64,000 nucleotides of DNA, from NCBI RefSeq assembly GCF_000177195.2, contig NC_015953.1, positions 4,278,001-4,342,000 of the forward strand, given 5' to 3'. Within the stretch, counting starts at the first letter, position 1. Each line of letters opens with the position of its first letter. The notes under the pieces are model-generated. The model saw only the letters and a program-made list of their open reading frames with translations. It did no database searches and had not been told where the DNA came from. The stretch comes from Streptomyces sp. SirexAA-E (GTDB taxonomy: Bacteria; Actinomycetota; Actinomycetes; Streptomycetales; Streptomycetaceae). Below, one piece after another: positions 1 through 8,537 of the stretch. A program made the translations under genes and the position numbers.

Positions 1-493
1 CCAGTTGGTTGTCCCGTCGTTCGCCGCCGCCCTGGGCCGGGGCGAACGGGTAGAAGGTGCCGCGCTTGTAGAGGTAGACCAGCGCCAGCCGCCGGCCCTC
101 GGCGTTCCGGAACCCGATCAGCGAACAGAGCAGGTGCGGGCCGAAGCCGCCGTCCTGGAGCAGGGTGTTCACCGCGTGCAGGTCGTTGACCAGGGCCGCG
201 GTGTCCTCGGCCGGCTGCTGTGCGAGCAGCCACGTGTAGCCGTAGGTGTCCTGGCTGAACTCCACCGGGACCCCGCCCCGCCCGGTGTCCGCGTCGAGCA
301 GCTCCCGTACGTCCTGCCGGATACGGGCGAAGGTGCCGCCCTCCACCCCGGCGAAGCACACCGACCCGTATCCGGTCGGGGTGAAGCCGGTGCCTGCTTC
401 GAGGGTGAGCGCGGCGGAGGGGACGGCGAAGAGCTGGTCCAGGTCGGGCCGGACCGGTTTGCTGCGGCCCAGGATGCTGTCGAGCAGGCCCAC
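1..493 (-). CDS. pspAB: PspA-associated protein PspAB (3' end cut by window edge)
   Basis: The reading frame opens with GTG at 493 and runs off the left edge, so about 164 residues are visible. The start (VGLLDSILGRSKPVRPDL) and the later stretch YGYTWLLAQQ match my memory of PspAB proteins, which are encoded beside htpX in actinobacteria and are linked to the phage-shock/membrane-stress response. The start is fixed by an AAGGAGG site (498-504) that overlaps the htpX stop codon 9 bases upstream, so the two genes are translationally coupled. No catalytic motif is visible, and the biochemical role is unknown to me. The family call rests on the N-terminus and the neighbour. Confidence 0.8.
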   Translation of the reverse strand, partial: MGLLDSILGRSKPVRPDLDQLFAVPSAALTLEAGTGFTPTGYGSVCFAGVEGGTFARIRQDVRELLDADTGRGGVPVEFSQDTYGYTWLLAQQPAEDTAALVNDLHAVNTLLQDGGFGPHLLCSLIGFRNAEGRRLALVYLYKRGTFYPFAPAQGGGERRDNQL

Positions 494-502
494 TGGGCCT
501 CC

Positions 503-1414
503 TTACGGGTGGGACAGGCCGGCCGAGATGCGGGCCAGCTGGTCGAGGCGCTGTTCGAGCGTCGGGTGCGAGGAGAGCAGCCGTCCGAGGCTCTCCTTGG
601 CGGCGAAGGCCGGCACGAAGTAGAAGGCGTTGTACGGCTCGGCCTTGCGCAGGTCCTCCGTCGGGATCCTCGCCATCTGGCCGCTGATCTTGGTGAGCGC
701 GGAGGCCAGTGACGAGGGGCGGCCGGTGAGGAGGGCCGCGGTGCGGTCGGCGGACAGCTCCCGGTAGCGGGACAGCAGCCGGGTCAGCAGGAAGCTCAGC
801 GCGTACACGACCGCGCTGATCAGCGGGATGAGCATGATGATGATCCCCGCCGGGTCGTTGCCCCGGTTGCTGCGGGCGAAGCCGCCCCACAGGGCGATCC
901 GGGTGATGATCCCGGCCAGGACCCCCAGGAACGACGCGATGGTCATGACGGCGACGTCGCGGTGGGCCACGTGCGACATCTCGTGGGCCAGGACCCCCTC
1001 CAGCTCGTCGGGCTCCAGTCTGCGCAGCAGCCCGCTGGTCGCGCAGACCAGGGCCGTCTTCTCGCTGCGGCCGGTGGCGAACGCGTTCGGTACGTCGCTC
1101 TGCGCGATCGCCACCCGGGGCTTCGGCATGTCGGCCAGGGCGCAGATGCGGTCGATCGCCCCGTGCAGCTCGGGCGCCTCCTGCGGCCCGACCTCGCGCG
1201 CGCCCATGCCGTAGGCGGCGATGCGGTCGCTGAACCAGAACTGGGCGATGAACAGACCGCCCACGATGACCAGGATGATCGGCCAGGAGCCCTGCAGGAC
1301 CGCGAGGAGTATTCCGACGATGACCACGTACAGCAGACCGATGAAGAACATGGTTCCGACCATGCGGGTGGTCAGGCCCCGGTCCGGGGCGTAACGGGAA
1401 CGGACTCGTGCCAT
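503..1414 (-). CDS. htpX: HtpX-type membrane zinc metalloprotease
   Basis: M48-family endopeptidase of 303 residues, predicted to degrade misfolded membrane proteins at the cytoplasmic face. Two hydrophobic segments lie at about residues 19-40 and 44-62. The zinc site HEMSH is at 144-148 and the third-ligand Glu lies in RYREL at about 219, with two more hydrophobic segments between them (155-178 and 188-212). The ATG at 1414 is preferred over longer frames because the conserved N-terminus starts there (MARVRSRYAPDRGL). Length is normal for HtpX. It is followed 9 bases later by pspAB, suggesting one membrane-stress operon. All catalytic residues are present. Confidence 0.92.
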   Translation of the reverse strand: MARVRSRYAPDRGLTTRMVGTMFFIGLLYVVIVGILLAVLQGSWPIILVIVGGLFIAQFWFSDRIAAYGMGAREVGPQEAPELHGAIDRICALADMPKPRVAIAQSDVPNAFATGRSEKTALVCATSGLLRRLEPDELEGVLAHEMSHVAHRDVAVMTIASFLGVLAGIITRIALWGGFARSNRGNDPAGIIIMLIPLISAVVYALSFLLTRLLSRYRELSADRTAALLTGRPSSLASALTKISGQMARIPTEDLRKAEPYNAFYFVPAFAAKESLGRLLSSHPTLEQRLDQLARISAGLSHP

Positions 1415-1490
1415 GGGTGCCTCCAACCAGCTCACCTGACTCCCATAGCGCCCCTTCTGCCCTGAAGACCGGATAAGTAGGGGTCCGGCC

Positions 1491-2159
1491 TCAGGGCCAG
1501 AGCAGCTCCCGGGTCCACGGACCGACGGCCTCCCGGCGGTAGCGCAGGCGGACGTGCCGGCGCTCGGCGTCCCCCTGGAAGAACTCGGCCTCGTGCGGTT
1601 CGACCACGTACCGCGACCAGGTCTCCACCTCCGTGTCCGGCTCCGCCCGCGCGCGCTCCCAGGCCTCCTCCGAGGCACGGACGAGTTCGTCGCGGGAGGG
1701 CAGCACCTCGCTCTGCGTCCCGGTCAGGGCCGCCGCCAAGGCCCCGGTGGACCGGGCCCGCAGATCCGCCCGGCTCTCGGCGCGGCCCACCGGGGTGACC
1801 GTCCCGCGCACCCGCACCTGGCGGCCCTGGGCGGGCCAGTAGAAGGTGAGGGCCGCGTGCGGGCGGGCCGCGAGCTGGCGGCCCTTCTCGCTGGTGGTGT
1901 GCGTGCCGAAATGCCAGCCCCGCTCGTCCGCGTCGTGCAGCATGAGCGTCCGCGCGTCCGGCCGCCCCTCGGCGTCCACGGTGGCCAGGGTCATGGTGTG
2001 CGGCTCGGTCTGGCCGGCCGCGACCGCCTCGGCGAACCAGGTGCGGAACAGGTCGAGGGGATCCGCGGGCGCGGCGGAGGCGTCGAAGCGGGGGAGGGGG
2101 ACGTCCCAGACCCGCTGGGCGTGGAGCAGCGCGCGGAAGGTCTTCTGTGTATCGCTCAT
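1491..2159 (-). CDS. pdxH: Pyridoxamine 5'-phosphate oxidase (PdxH) family protein
   Basis: FMN-dependent oxidase of 222 residues, expected to convert pyridoxine or pyridoxamine 5'-phosphate to pyridoxal phosphate in the cytoplasm. The N-terminal split-barrel block MTLATVDAEGRPDARTLML is typical of the fold. The C-terminal dimerisation region has the PdxH-like pattern E-F-x-Q-G-x-x-x-R-x-H-x-R and ends in WTRELLWP, where canonical PdxH ends in R-L-x-P. The ATG at 2159 is chosen because conserved sequence begins shortly after it. The Streptomyces members diverge from E. coli PdxH in the loop before the C-terminal block, so a related FMN oxidase with another substrate remains possible. Confidence 0.8.
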   Translation of the reverse strand: MSDTQKTFRALLHAQRVWDVPLPRFDASAAPADPLDLFRTWFAEAVAAGQTEPHTMTLATVDAEGRPDARTLMLHDADERGWHFGTHTTSEKGRQLAARPHAALTFYWPAQGRQVRVRGTVTPVGRAESRADLRARSTGALAAALTGTQSEVLPSRDELVRASEEAWERARAEPDTEVETWSRYVVEPHEAEFFQGDAERRHVRLRYRREAVGPWTRELLWP

Positions 2160-2219
2160 GGACCCATTGCACCGTGCCGCCCGCCGGTCCGCCCGGTGCG
2201 GGGTGCGCCCTGCGGGAAA

Positions 2220-2258
2220 CACCGACGGCGGACCACGTCGTGTGGTCCGCCGTCGGTG
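2220..2258 (-). terminator. Perfect 17-bp stem terminator after the tetR gene
   Basis: Arms 2220-2236 and 2242-2258 are exact reverse complements around a 5-base loop. The hairpin lies between the stop of the TetR gene (2328) and the start of pdxH (2159), both read on the minus strand. It most likely ends tetR transcription and isolates pdxH. There is no long T run, as is usual in Streptomyces. Confidence 0.75.
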
Positions 2259-2327
2259 AGACAGGACGGGGGCCGCGGGATGTCCGCGCGGCACCCTGTG
2301 TTGTATGCGGGGAGTCCTGGCCGGCGC

Positions 2328-2975
2328 CTACCTCGCCGGCTTCTTGCCGGTGATGCCCAGGTGCACCAACAGGGCCAGGTTCGGGCGCAGTTCGGCCTGC
2401 TTCACGCCCCAGCTGGTGAACCCCTTCTGGTGCGAGGCGGCCGCCGACAGCATCATGACGAGCGAGCCCGCCACCGCCGCCGGGCTGACGTCCTTGTCGA
2501 CCTTGCCCTTGGACTGGAGATCCTTGACCGCGGTGGTCAGGGAGCCGGTGACCGAGTTGAGGATCTTCATGCGGATCTTGTAGAACCGCTTGTCGCCCTC
2601 GGCGGCCGCGAGGTCCACGACGCGCAGGATCGCGTCGTTGCGCCGCCAGAAGTCGAGGAATCCGTCGACGAGTTCTTCGGCGGTCTGCCGTCCCGCCCTG
2701 CCGACCCAGGAGCGGCCCGCGACCAGTTCGGTCAGGCCGGCGCCCTCCTGGGCCATTTCTTCGGCGAGTTCGAGGACGGCGCCTTCGACGTCGGGGAAAT
2801 ACTGGTAGAAGGTCGCGGGTGAAGTCCCCGCCTTCCGGGCGACGTCGATGACTTTGACGTCCCGGTACGGCGAGGAGCTGAGCATCTCGCTGAGGCAGTC
2901 GAGCAGCTTCTGCCGCGTCGCCTGACCTCGCCGACCAGCCACGCGGCCGTCGACGGTGCGTACTTGTCCTGTCAT
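2328..2975 (-). CDS. TetR-family transcriptional regulator
   Basis: DNA-binding repressor-type protein of 215 residues. The helix-turn-helix lies at about residues 40-62 (VIDVARKAGTSPATFYQYF), preceded by the usual R-x-K-L-L-D helix. The remaining 150 residues form an alpha-helical ligand domain that gives no hint of the ligand. Transcription is probably leaderless: the box TAAGCT (2982-2987, minus strand) ends 6 bases before the ATG. The ligand and targets are unknown. Its divergent neighbour is the two-domain VOC gene 337 bases away, and autoregulation through the shared intergenic region is plausible but not shown. Confidence 0.9.
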   Translation of the reverse strand: MTGQVRTVDGRVAGRRGQATRQKLLDCLSEMLSSSPYRDVKVIDVARKAGTSPATFYQYFPDVEGAVLELAEEMAQEGAGLTELVAGRSWVGRAGRQTAEELVDGFLDFWRRNDAILRVVDLAAAEGDKRFYKIRMKILNSVTGSLTTAVKDLQSKGKVDKDVSPAAVAGSLVMMLSAAASHQKGFTSWGVKQAELRPNLALLVHLGITGKKPAR

Positions 2976-3312
2976 GCCGTCAGCTTACCGACGGGGGGTG
3001 GGAGCGCGATCTGACCGACTGCAAATGGGGAACGCCCCGGTGGGAGCCGTGTTTCGGGGGCGCGCGGAAGGTGGAACGGCGGGGGGACGAGGGGGCCGGA
3101 GCGAAGGGTTCCGGTCCGATGTTCTTATCAACAGCCTGTGGATAACTTCGGTGGACAACTGGTGTCCACGCGGTCCACGCATCTTCACGGCTCGGGCGAA
3201 AGTTCTATTTATATGCGTTCCTGTCCCTGGGGGAGCGGGCCCGGAGCGCGCTGCGGGCCTCCCGACGCTACGTTGAGTGTGACGGGCGTCACCATCGAGG
3301 AGGGACCTGCCC
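2976..3312. other. Intergenic region with DnaA-box-like cluster and an inverted repeat
   Basis: No gene is supported here. The left edge holds the leaderless tetR promoter (box at 2982-2987). Three DnaA-box-like 9-mers are packed into 34 bases: TTATCAACA (3125-3133), TGTGGATAA (3137-3145, the reverse complement of the classical box TTATCCACA) and GGTGGACAA (3150-3158). An AT-rich patch with TATTTATATG follows near 3207. The inverted repeat GTGACGGGCGTCAC (3279-3292) lies just before the VOC gene's ribosome site GAGGAGGGA and could be an operator. Confidence 0.5.
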
Positions 3313-4128
3313 ATGGCCGCATTCGCGCCGTCCACGCCGTGCTGGGTGGATGTGCAGCTCTCCGACCTCGAAGCCGGCAAGCGCTTCTACGGCGGGCTCT
3401 TCGGCTGGACCTTCCGGGCCGGCGACGGCATGCCGTTCGCCGACGCGTACAGCGACGGCGAACTCGTCGCGGCCCTCGCCGCCAAGCAGGACGGCCGCAT
3501 GCCGACGGCCTGGGGCGTCTACTTCTCCACGGACGACATCCTCGCCACCGTCGCCCTGGTCCGGAAGGCCGGCGGCCAGGTGATCACCGATCCGGTACGG
3601 GCGGGCAGGGCCGGGGTCCTCGCGCAGGCGGCCGACCCCGGCGGTGCCGTCTTCGGCCTCTGGCAGGCGGGCGAGCGGACCGGCTTCGGGAAGCACGGCG
3701 CCCCCGGCTCCTTCTGCTGGACCGAGGTCCACACCAGGCAGCCGGAGCGGGTGGACGCCTTCTACGAGGAGGTCTTCGGCTTCCAGGGCACCGACCTCAC
3801 CCTGCCCGGAGAGCCGGGCGGCTCGGGCCAGGGTGCCGTGGCCGGCACCGACTTCCGGATGTGGTCCCCGGCCGGGACGGAACCGGGCACCGACACCGCG
3901 ATCGGCGGGCGGGCCGTGATCACGGACGCGGTCCCCGAGATGCTTCCCAGCTACTTCCTCAGCTACTTCGCCGTCGCCGACTGCGACCGGACGGCGGGCA
4001 CCGCGGTCCACCTCGGTGGCCGGATCTCGGCGCCGCCGTTCGACATCCCGTACGGGCGGATGGCGGTGCTCCAGGACGACCAGGGTGCGGTCTTCGCCGT
4101 GCTGCAGCCTTCCGGGCTCCTGCCGTAG
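3313..4128 (+). CDS. Two-domain VOC (glyoxalase/bleomycin-resistance-like) protein
   Basis: The 271 residues hold two vicinal-oxygen-chelate repeats, roughly 8-118 and 134-268, each with the beta-alpha-beta-beta-beta pattern. The first opens with CWVDVQLSDLEAGKRFYGGL and the second with FCWTEVHTRQPERVDAFYEE. Similar pairs in Streptomyces are annotated as hydroxylase-like or glyoxalase-like proteins, mostly without proven substrates. The ATG at 3313 follows a strong GAGGAGGGA site at the expected distance. Metal ligands cannot be assigned with confidence because the usual H/E positions are partly replaced. It appears to be monocistronic, with an inverted repeat GTGACGGGCGTCAC just upstream. 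Confidence 0.8.
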   Translation: MAAFAPSTPCWVDVQLSDLEAGKRFYGGLFGWTFRAGDGMPFADAYSDGELVAALAAKQDGRMPTAWGVYFSTDDILATVALVRKAGGQVITDPVRAGRAGVLAQAADPGGAVFGLWQAGERTGFGKHGAPGSFCWTEVHTRQPERVDAFYEEVFGFQGTDLTLPGEPGGSGQGAVAGTDFRMWSPAGTEPGTDTAIGGRAVITDAVPEMLPSYFLSYFAVADCDRTAGTAVHLGGRISAPPFDIPYGRMAVLQDDQGAVFAVLQPSGLLP

Positions 4129-4333
4129 CCGAGCGGCCGGTGCGGACACGGGTGTCCTGAAACGGGTGGAGTGACACAAGACACCCCGATCCGCCCCCGG
4201 GTTCGCAACCGGGCCGCGAGCCAGGAAGAATCGGGGGGCGCACCGCCGGGTGGTGCTCAGTGGTGAGACGCTGCACAGGGCGGGATTTCGCGGGCTTCTG
4301 TTCCTGAGGTCCGTACGGGGAGGTGGCAGGCAA

Positions 4334-6706
4334 GTGGAGCAGCTGACGCAGCATGACCCGAGGCGGATCGGCCCGTTCGAGGTGCTGGGACGGCTCGGGG
4401 CCGGCGGCATGGGGCTGGTCTATCTCGCGCGGTCGGCATCGGGCCGACGGGTGGCGATCAAGACGGTCCGCACGGAACTGGCGGAGGACCAGCTGTTCCG
4501 GGTCCGTTTCACGCGTGAGGTGGAGGCCGCCCGAGCCGTCAGCGGGTTCTACACCGCCGCCGTGGTGGACGCCGATCCGCGTGCGGCCGTCCCCTGGCTG
4601 GCCACCGCCTACGTCCCGGCCCCCTCCCTCGAGGAGATAGTGAACGAATGCGGGCCGATGCCCACGCAGGCCGTTCGCTGGCTGGCGGCCGGGATCGCCG
4701 AGGCCCTCCAGTCGATCCACGGCGCCGGGCTCGTCCACCGCGACCTCAAGCCGTCCAACGTCCTCGTCGTCGAGGACGGGCCACGGGTGATCGACTTCGG
4801 GATCGCCTCGGGCGTCTCGAACACCCGGCTGACGATGACGAACGTCGCGGTGGGCACCCCCGCGTACATGTCGCCCGAGCAGGCCCGCGACTCGCGCAGT
4901 GTGACGGGTGCCAGCGACGTGTTCTCGCTCGGCTCGACGCTGGTCTTCGCGGCCACCGGCCATGCGCCCTTCCACGGGGCGAACCCGGTCGAGACCGTGT
5001 TCATGCTGCTGCGCGAGGGCCCCGACACGGAGGGACTGCCCGACGACCTGCGCCCCCTGATCGAGTCCTGCATGCAGATGGAAGCGTCCCGGCGGCCCAG
5101 CCCCGCCGACCTCCAGGCACAGCTGGCCCCGCATCTGTTCGCCTCCGGCGGCGACGACAGCGGTACGGCGTCGGCCTGGCTGCCTACCTCGGCCACGGCG
5201 ATGATCGAGCGCCGCCGGGGCGGCGGCCGCGCGATCGCCGCACCGCCGGCCGTGCCGCCGCCCCCGCAGCAGCCGCCCGGCGCCCGGCGGGACACGGCCT
5301 GGCGCGCCGACGGTGACGCCCGCAGGGCGCCGGCCCCCGCACGTCCGCCGTCTCCGACCCCCGACGGCGGCCCCGTGCAGCTGCCCGGTGCACAGGTGCC
5401 GATCGGTCCGGGGCCGCGCCCGGTTGAGGTGCGTGGCGCTGCCGCAGCGCACGCCGACCCGGCCACCGGCTGGGTGCGCCCGCCCGCCGGGATGACGGTC
5501 CCGGCCGGCCGTCCGTCGCCTCCGGTGCCCGCCCCCGCCCCCGCGCCCGACGCGGCGCCCGCCGTCCCGGAACGCTGGCGCCCGTGGCGTTTCCGCATGT
5601 CGAACGACGTGTGGGGGACGCCCGTCGTCGTCGGCGACCTGCTCTATGTGACGTCGTTCGAGGTGCACGCGCTGGACGTGGGCAACGGGCGGCGCCAGTT
5701 CAAGACCCGGGACGTCGCCTGGTCGATGGCCGTCGACGGGGGCAGGATCCACGCCTCGGACGGCCCGTCGCTGTACGCGCTGGATGCGACGACCGGTGCC
5801 GAGCAGTGGCGGCTGGGCACGGAGGCCTGGGTGTACTCACTGAAGGCCGAGCGCGGCACCGTACTGACCGGGACGCGCGGCGGGGGTGTCCAGGCGTGGG
5901 AGGCGTCCAGCGGCGAGAAGCTGTGGGACGCCTCGGGGATCCAGACCGACTTCGAGACGCCCGAGGCCGGGCCCGTCCTCCACGACGGCACGGTCTACCT
6001 GTGGCAGGACGCGCGGCTGCGGGCCGTGGACGCGCGGACCGGCGCCGAGCGCTGGTCGTACCCGGTCGGCGACGCGGCCTCCTGCGGGGGCGTCCCGGTG
6101 CGGGTGACCCCGGCCGAGGACGGCTTCGTGTACATCGCCGCCGGGACCCGGGTGCTGGCCGTGGACACGGTCTCCGGCCGGGTGCGCTGGCACTTCGAGT
6201 CGCCGGCCGTCTTCCTCTCGCCGCCCGCCTTCGCCCCGGGGCCCGCCGTCACCGGAGGAGGCGTGTACCTCGCGGACTACCTCGGCACCGTCTACGCGCT
6301 GGACGCCTCGACCGGCAAGGACCGGTGGCGGATCGCGACCGAGGCCCGCCAGTCCGTCGAGCCGGTACTGGTCACGGGCGGGAACGTGCACGTGGGCAGT
6401 GGGAGCGCGCTCTACACGCTGGACGCGGTGACCGGGACCCCGAAGTGGCGGTTCGCGGCGGGCGGCGAGGTGGTGGGCGCTCCGGTGGTCGCGGACGGCC
6501 GGGTCCACTTCGGTTCGGCGGACCACGTGCTGTACACGCTGGACGCGGCGGGCGGCCAGCTCCGCTGGAAGCTCGCCACCGGCGGCGAGATCACGGGCTC
6601 ACCGGTGGCGCGGGCGGGTGTCGTCTACGCCTGCAGCAAGGACCGGTGCGTGTACGCGCTGGACGCGCTGAAGGGCACGGGCACCGGGAACAGGGCCCGG
6701 ACCTGA
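4334..6706 (+). CDS. afsK: Serine/threonine kinase AfsK with C-terminal PQQ-like propeller
   Basis: A 790-residue Hanks-type kinase that in S. coelicolor autophosphorylates and phosphorylates AfsR to switch on secondary metabolism. The start GTG at 4334 gives VEQLTQHDPRRIGPFEVL, which agrees with my memory of AfsK. The kinase domain has a glycine loop GAGGMG at 22-27, Lys43, HRD at 135-137 and DFG at 154-156. A proline-rich linker covers about 290-410. The C-terminus (about 415-790) is a beta-propeller of repeated units such as LYALDATTGAEQW and VYALDASTGKDRW, i.e. PQQ/quinoprotein-like repeats. There is no transmembrane segment. Its position beside afsS and afsR supports the name. Length is close to the 799 residues recalled for S. 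coelicolor AfsK. Confidence 0.95.
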   Translation: MEQLTQHDPRRIGPFEVLGRLGAGGMGLVYLARSASGRRVAIKTVRTELAEDQLFRVRFTREVEAARAVSGFYTAAVVDADPRAAVPWLATAYVPAPSLEEIVNECGPMPTQAVRWLAAGIAEALQSIHGAGLVHRDLKPSNVLVVEDGPRVIDFGIASGVSNTRLTMTNVAVGTPAYMSPEQARDSRSVTGASDVFSLGSTLVFAATGHAPFHGANPVETVFMLLREGPDTEGLPDDLRPLIESCMQMEASRRPSPADLQAQLAPHLFASGGDDSGTASAWLPTSATAMIERRRGGGRAIAAPPAVPPPPQQPPGARRDTAWRADGDARRAPAPARPPSPTPDGGPVQLPGAQVPIGPGPRPVEVRGAAAAHADPATGWVRPPAGMTVPAGRPSPPVPAPAPAPDAAPAVPERWRPWRFRMSNDVWGTPVVVGDLLYVTSFEVHALDVGNGRRQFKTRDVAWSMAVDGGRIHASDGPSLYALDATTGAEQWRLGTEAWVYSLKAERGTVLTGTRGGGVQAWEASSGEKLWDASGIQTDFETPEAGPVLHDGTVYLWQDARLRAVDARTGAERWSYPVGDAASCGGVPVRVTPAEDGFVYIAAGTRVLAVDTVSGRVRWHFESPAVFLSPPAFAPGPAVTGGGVYLADYLGTVYALDASTGKDRWRIATEARQSVEPVLVTGGNVHVGSGSALYTLDAVTGTPKWRFAAGGEVVGAPVVADGRVHFGSADHVLYTLDAAGGQLRWKLATGGEITGSPVARAGVVYACSKDRCVYALDALKGTGTGNRART

Positions 6707-6723
6707 GATCCGTCCCGGGCGCC

Positions 6724-7374
6724 TCACGGATGCCCGGGACGGTACGGGCCGGGGTCCTCGTCCTGGGCCGGGAACTCGGCCGTGTCCTCGTCGCTCGCGG
6801 GCGCCCGGTGGCGGCCGGGACCGGTGTACGGGTCCGGCTCGGGCTCCGGGGCCGACGACGTGTGCGAGGACGGCCCGGGCTCCTGCGTCGGCGGCCAGGT
6901 GTCGGGGCGGTCGTCCGCCGGTGCCGGGTACGGGCCGGCCGGGCGCCCGCGCGGCGCCGACCGCGTACGCCCGGACATCACCAGCGCGCCCAGCAGCAGC
7001 AGCACCCCGCCCGCCAGCGCCTGCGCCACGCCGTACCGCAGCCCCGACCCGTCGCCGCCGACGCTCAGGCTGCCCGCCTCCTGGCCCTGCCGGACCATCC
7101 ACAGCACGGTGAAGCCCAGGACGACCAGACCGGCCACCGCCACGATCCAGCGGGACCGGAGAACGACGCCGACGAGGGTCACCAGCGCGGCGAAGAGGAA
7201 AGGCAGCAGGATCGAACTCATCACGGCGGACGAGGCGTCACTGATGCCGCCGAAGAGGTCCTGGATGCGGTAGTCCCGCCCGAGGCGGTCGTTGTACCAG
7301 CTGCGGAAGGGGCTCTGGACGGCACCCGCCGCCCCGAGAAGGGCGAGGACGGAGCCGATGACGTTGCGGATCAT
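6724..7374 (-). CDS. Membrane protein with proline-rich acidic tail, between afsK and afsS
   Basis: Unknown function; 216 residues from the ATG at 7374 (MIRNVIGSVLALLGAAG). Hydrophobic segments lie at about 5-22, 52-73, 77-97 and 118-137. The last 75 residues form a hydrophilic tail rich in Pro, Asp and Glu. An N-terminal stretch carries WYNDRLGRDYRIQDLFGG. The gene converges on afsK, with stop codons 17 bases apart. A membrane gene at this position may be a conserved part of the afs neighbourhood, but I do not recognise a named family and infer no role. Confidence 0.75.
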   Translation of the reverse strand: MIRNVIGSVLALLGAAGAVQSPFRSWYNDRLGRDYRIQDLFGGISDASSAVMSSILLPFLFAALVTLVGVVLRSRWIVAVAGLVVLGFTVLWMVRQGQEAGSLSVGGDGSGLRYGVAQALAGGVLLLLGALVMSGRTRSAPRGRPAGPYPAPADDRPDTWPPTQEPGPSSHTSSAPEPEPDPYTGPGRHRAPASDEDTAEFPAQDEDPGPYRPGHP

Positions 7375-7615
7375 GGACGGCCTCCCGGGCCTGCGCGCAC
7401 GGAACTGCACGGCACCCCTCGACCGACGCTACGCCCGGCCGGTCGGCCCTGCCATCCGGCACCCATGACCGGACCATGACGGGACCGTGACAGGGCCATG
7501 ACCGAGCCGTCGGTCCCGGCCGGAATGCTGTGCGTTACGGTGTCGCGCGGCTGTGCGACGGCCGAAGGGGCAGCCGACGTCAGGCCGGCTCACGACAGCA
7601 AGGGGGGCTGCATCG

Positions 7616-8158
7616 ATGATGCGGCGACGGATCAGGTTCGCGGCGGTGCTGGCGGTGGTGGTGCTGGCGCTCACCGGCTTCCAGACGTCCGGCCACGGCG
7701 GCAAGAGCGGGGGCAAGAGCCGTAGCGGCAAGAGCAGCGGATCCGGCGGCGGGTGCTCCAACTCCAAGAAGAGCAACGGTGGCTACCGCGACTACTCCGA
7801 CGACGACTACGACGACACGTCGAGCTCCTCCGGCGGCTCCACGTACACGGCACCGACCCCCACCGCGACCGCCACCGAGGCGCCCGAGGTCCGGGTCGTG
7901 CGGTGCGTCCAGCCCAAGAAGGGCAAGCGGAAGGCCGTGACGTCGTCGACGGTCGAGATCCGTTCGGCCTCCTCCACCTCGCACACGTACGAGGTGGACG
8001 TGACGTTCGTCGACGCCAACGGCACGGCGGTCGACACCGGGGAGGCCACGGTGGACCTCGCGGCCACCGAGGCGAAGACCGTGACGGTCCGCATGGACAG
8101 CCCCCGGGCGGTCTCCCGGGTGAAGCGCTGCCTGGTCACGGCGGAACTGCGCTACTGA
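7616..8158 (+). CDS. Secreted or membrane-anchored small protein, unknown function
   Basis: 180 residues from ATG 7616, with the site AGGGGGG (7601-7607) upstream; a second ATG at 7619 is possible. A basic N-terminus (MMRRRIRF) followed by AAVLAVVVLALTGF forms a signal peptide or anchor. There is no lipobox cysteine. A low-complexity region rich in Gly, Ser, Lys and then Asp and Tyr covers about 25-75. The C-terminal 90 residues look folded, with two cysteines (VVRCVQP and VKRCLVT) that could form a disulfide once exported. They resemble a beta-rich FxLYD-like domain, which is inference only. It ends 21 bases before a very long terminator hairpin. Confidence 0.75.
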   Translation: MMRRRIRFAAVLAVVVLALTGFQTSGHGGKSGGKSRSGKSSGSGGGCSNSKKSNGGYRDYSDDDYDDTSSSSGGSTYTAPTPTATATEAPEVRVVRCVQPKKGKRKAVTSSTVEIRSASSTSHTYEVDVTFVDANGTAVDTGEATVDLAATEAKTVTVRMDSPRAVSRVKRCLVTAELRY

Positions 8159-8179
8159 CCGGCCGGTGGCGCCGTACGG

Positions 8180-8239
8180 ACGCCTGACACCACGCAGGGC
8201 CCGAGCCACCCGGCTCGGGCCCTGCGTGGTGTCAGGCGT
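8180..8239. terminator. Bidirectional terminator with a 28-bp perfect stem
   Basis: Arms 8180-8207 and 8212-8239 are exact reverse complements around the 4-base loop ACCC. It lies between the convergent genes ending at 8158 (plus) and 8364 (minus, afsS), so it can stop transcription from both sides. The stem is unusually long for an intrinsic terminator, and double-stranded RNA of this size could also attract RNase III. Confidence 0.85.
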
Positions 8240-8363
8240 GGTCGTCCGTCCCGAGGCCGATGCGGCTGCGGTCCGGCGCCTGTGCGCGGCGGCCGCGACG
8301 GCTCCCCCTCCGCGCCGCCGCGGCCGTTCCCCCGGTACCCCCGTACCCCCGTCGACGGTGGCT

Positions 8364-8537
8364 CTAGTTGGCCGGCTCGCTCGTGGCGTGCGCGTCCTGG
8401 GTGGTGGCCGTTCCGCCCGTCGCGTGGGTGTCGGCCGGCTTGAGCGGCGAACCCGTGGCGTGCGCGTCCTGCGTGGTGAGGTCTCCGCCCGTCGCGTGGG
8501 CGTCCGTCGGCTTGAGGTTGTCGCTCTTGTCGGCCAT
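8364..8537 (-). CDS. afsS: AfsS, small sigma-like activator of secondary metabolism
   Basis: A 57-residue protein made almost entirely of four 12-residue repeats. Asp residues at 12, 24, 36 and 48 each begin the motif D-[AT]-H-A-T, preceded by KPT, TTQ, KPA and TTQ. This repeat is the hallmark of AfsS (also called AfsR2), whose expression raises antibiotic production in S. coelicolor and S. lividans. ATG 8537 is chosen because AGGAG lies 9 bases upstream; an in-frame ATG at 8546 is less well placed. It lies 193 bases downstream of afsR on the same strand, with an AfsR-type direct repeat at 8704-8725. The molecular mechanism of AfsS is unresolved. Confidence 0.93.
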   Translation of the reverse strand: MADKSDNLKPTDAHATGGDLTTQDAHATGSPLKPADTHATGGTATTQDAHATSEPAN

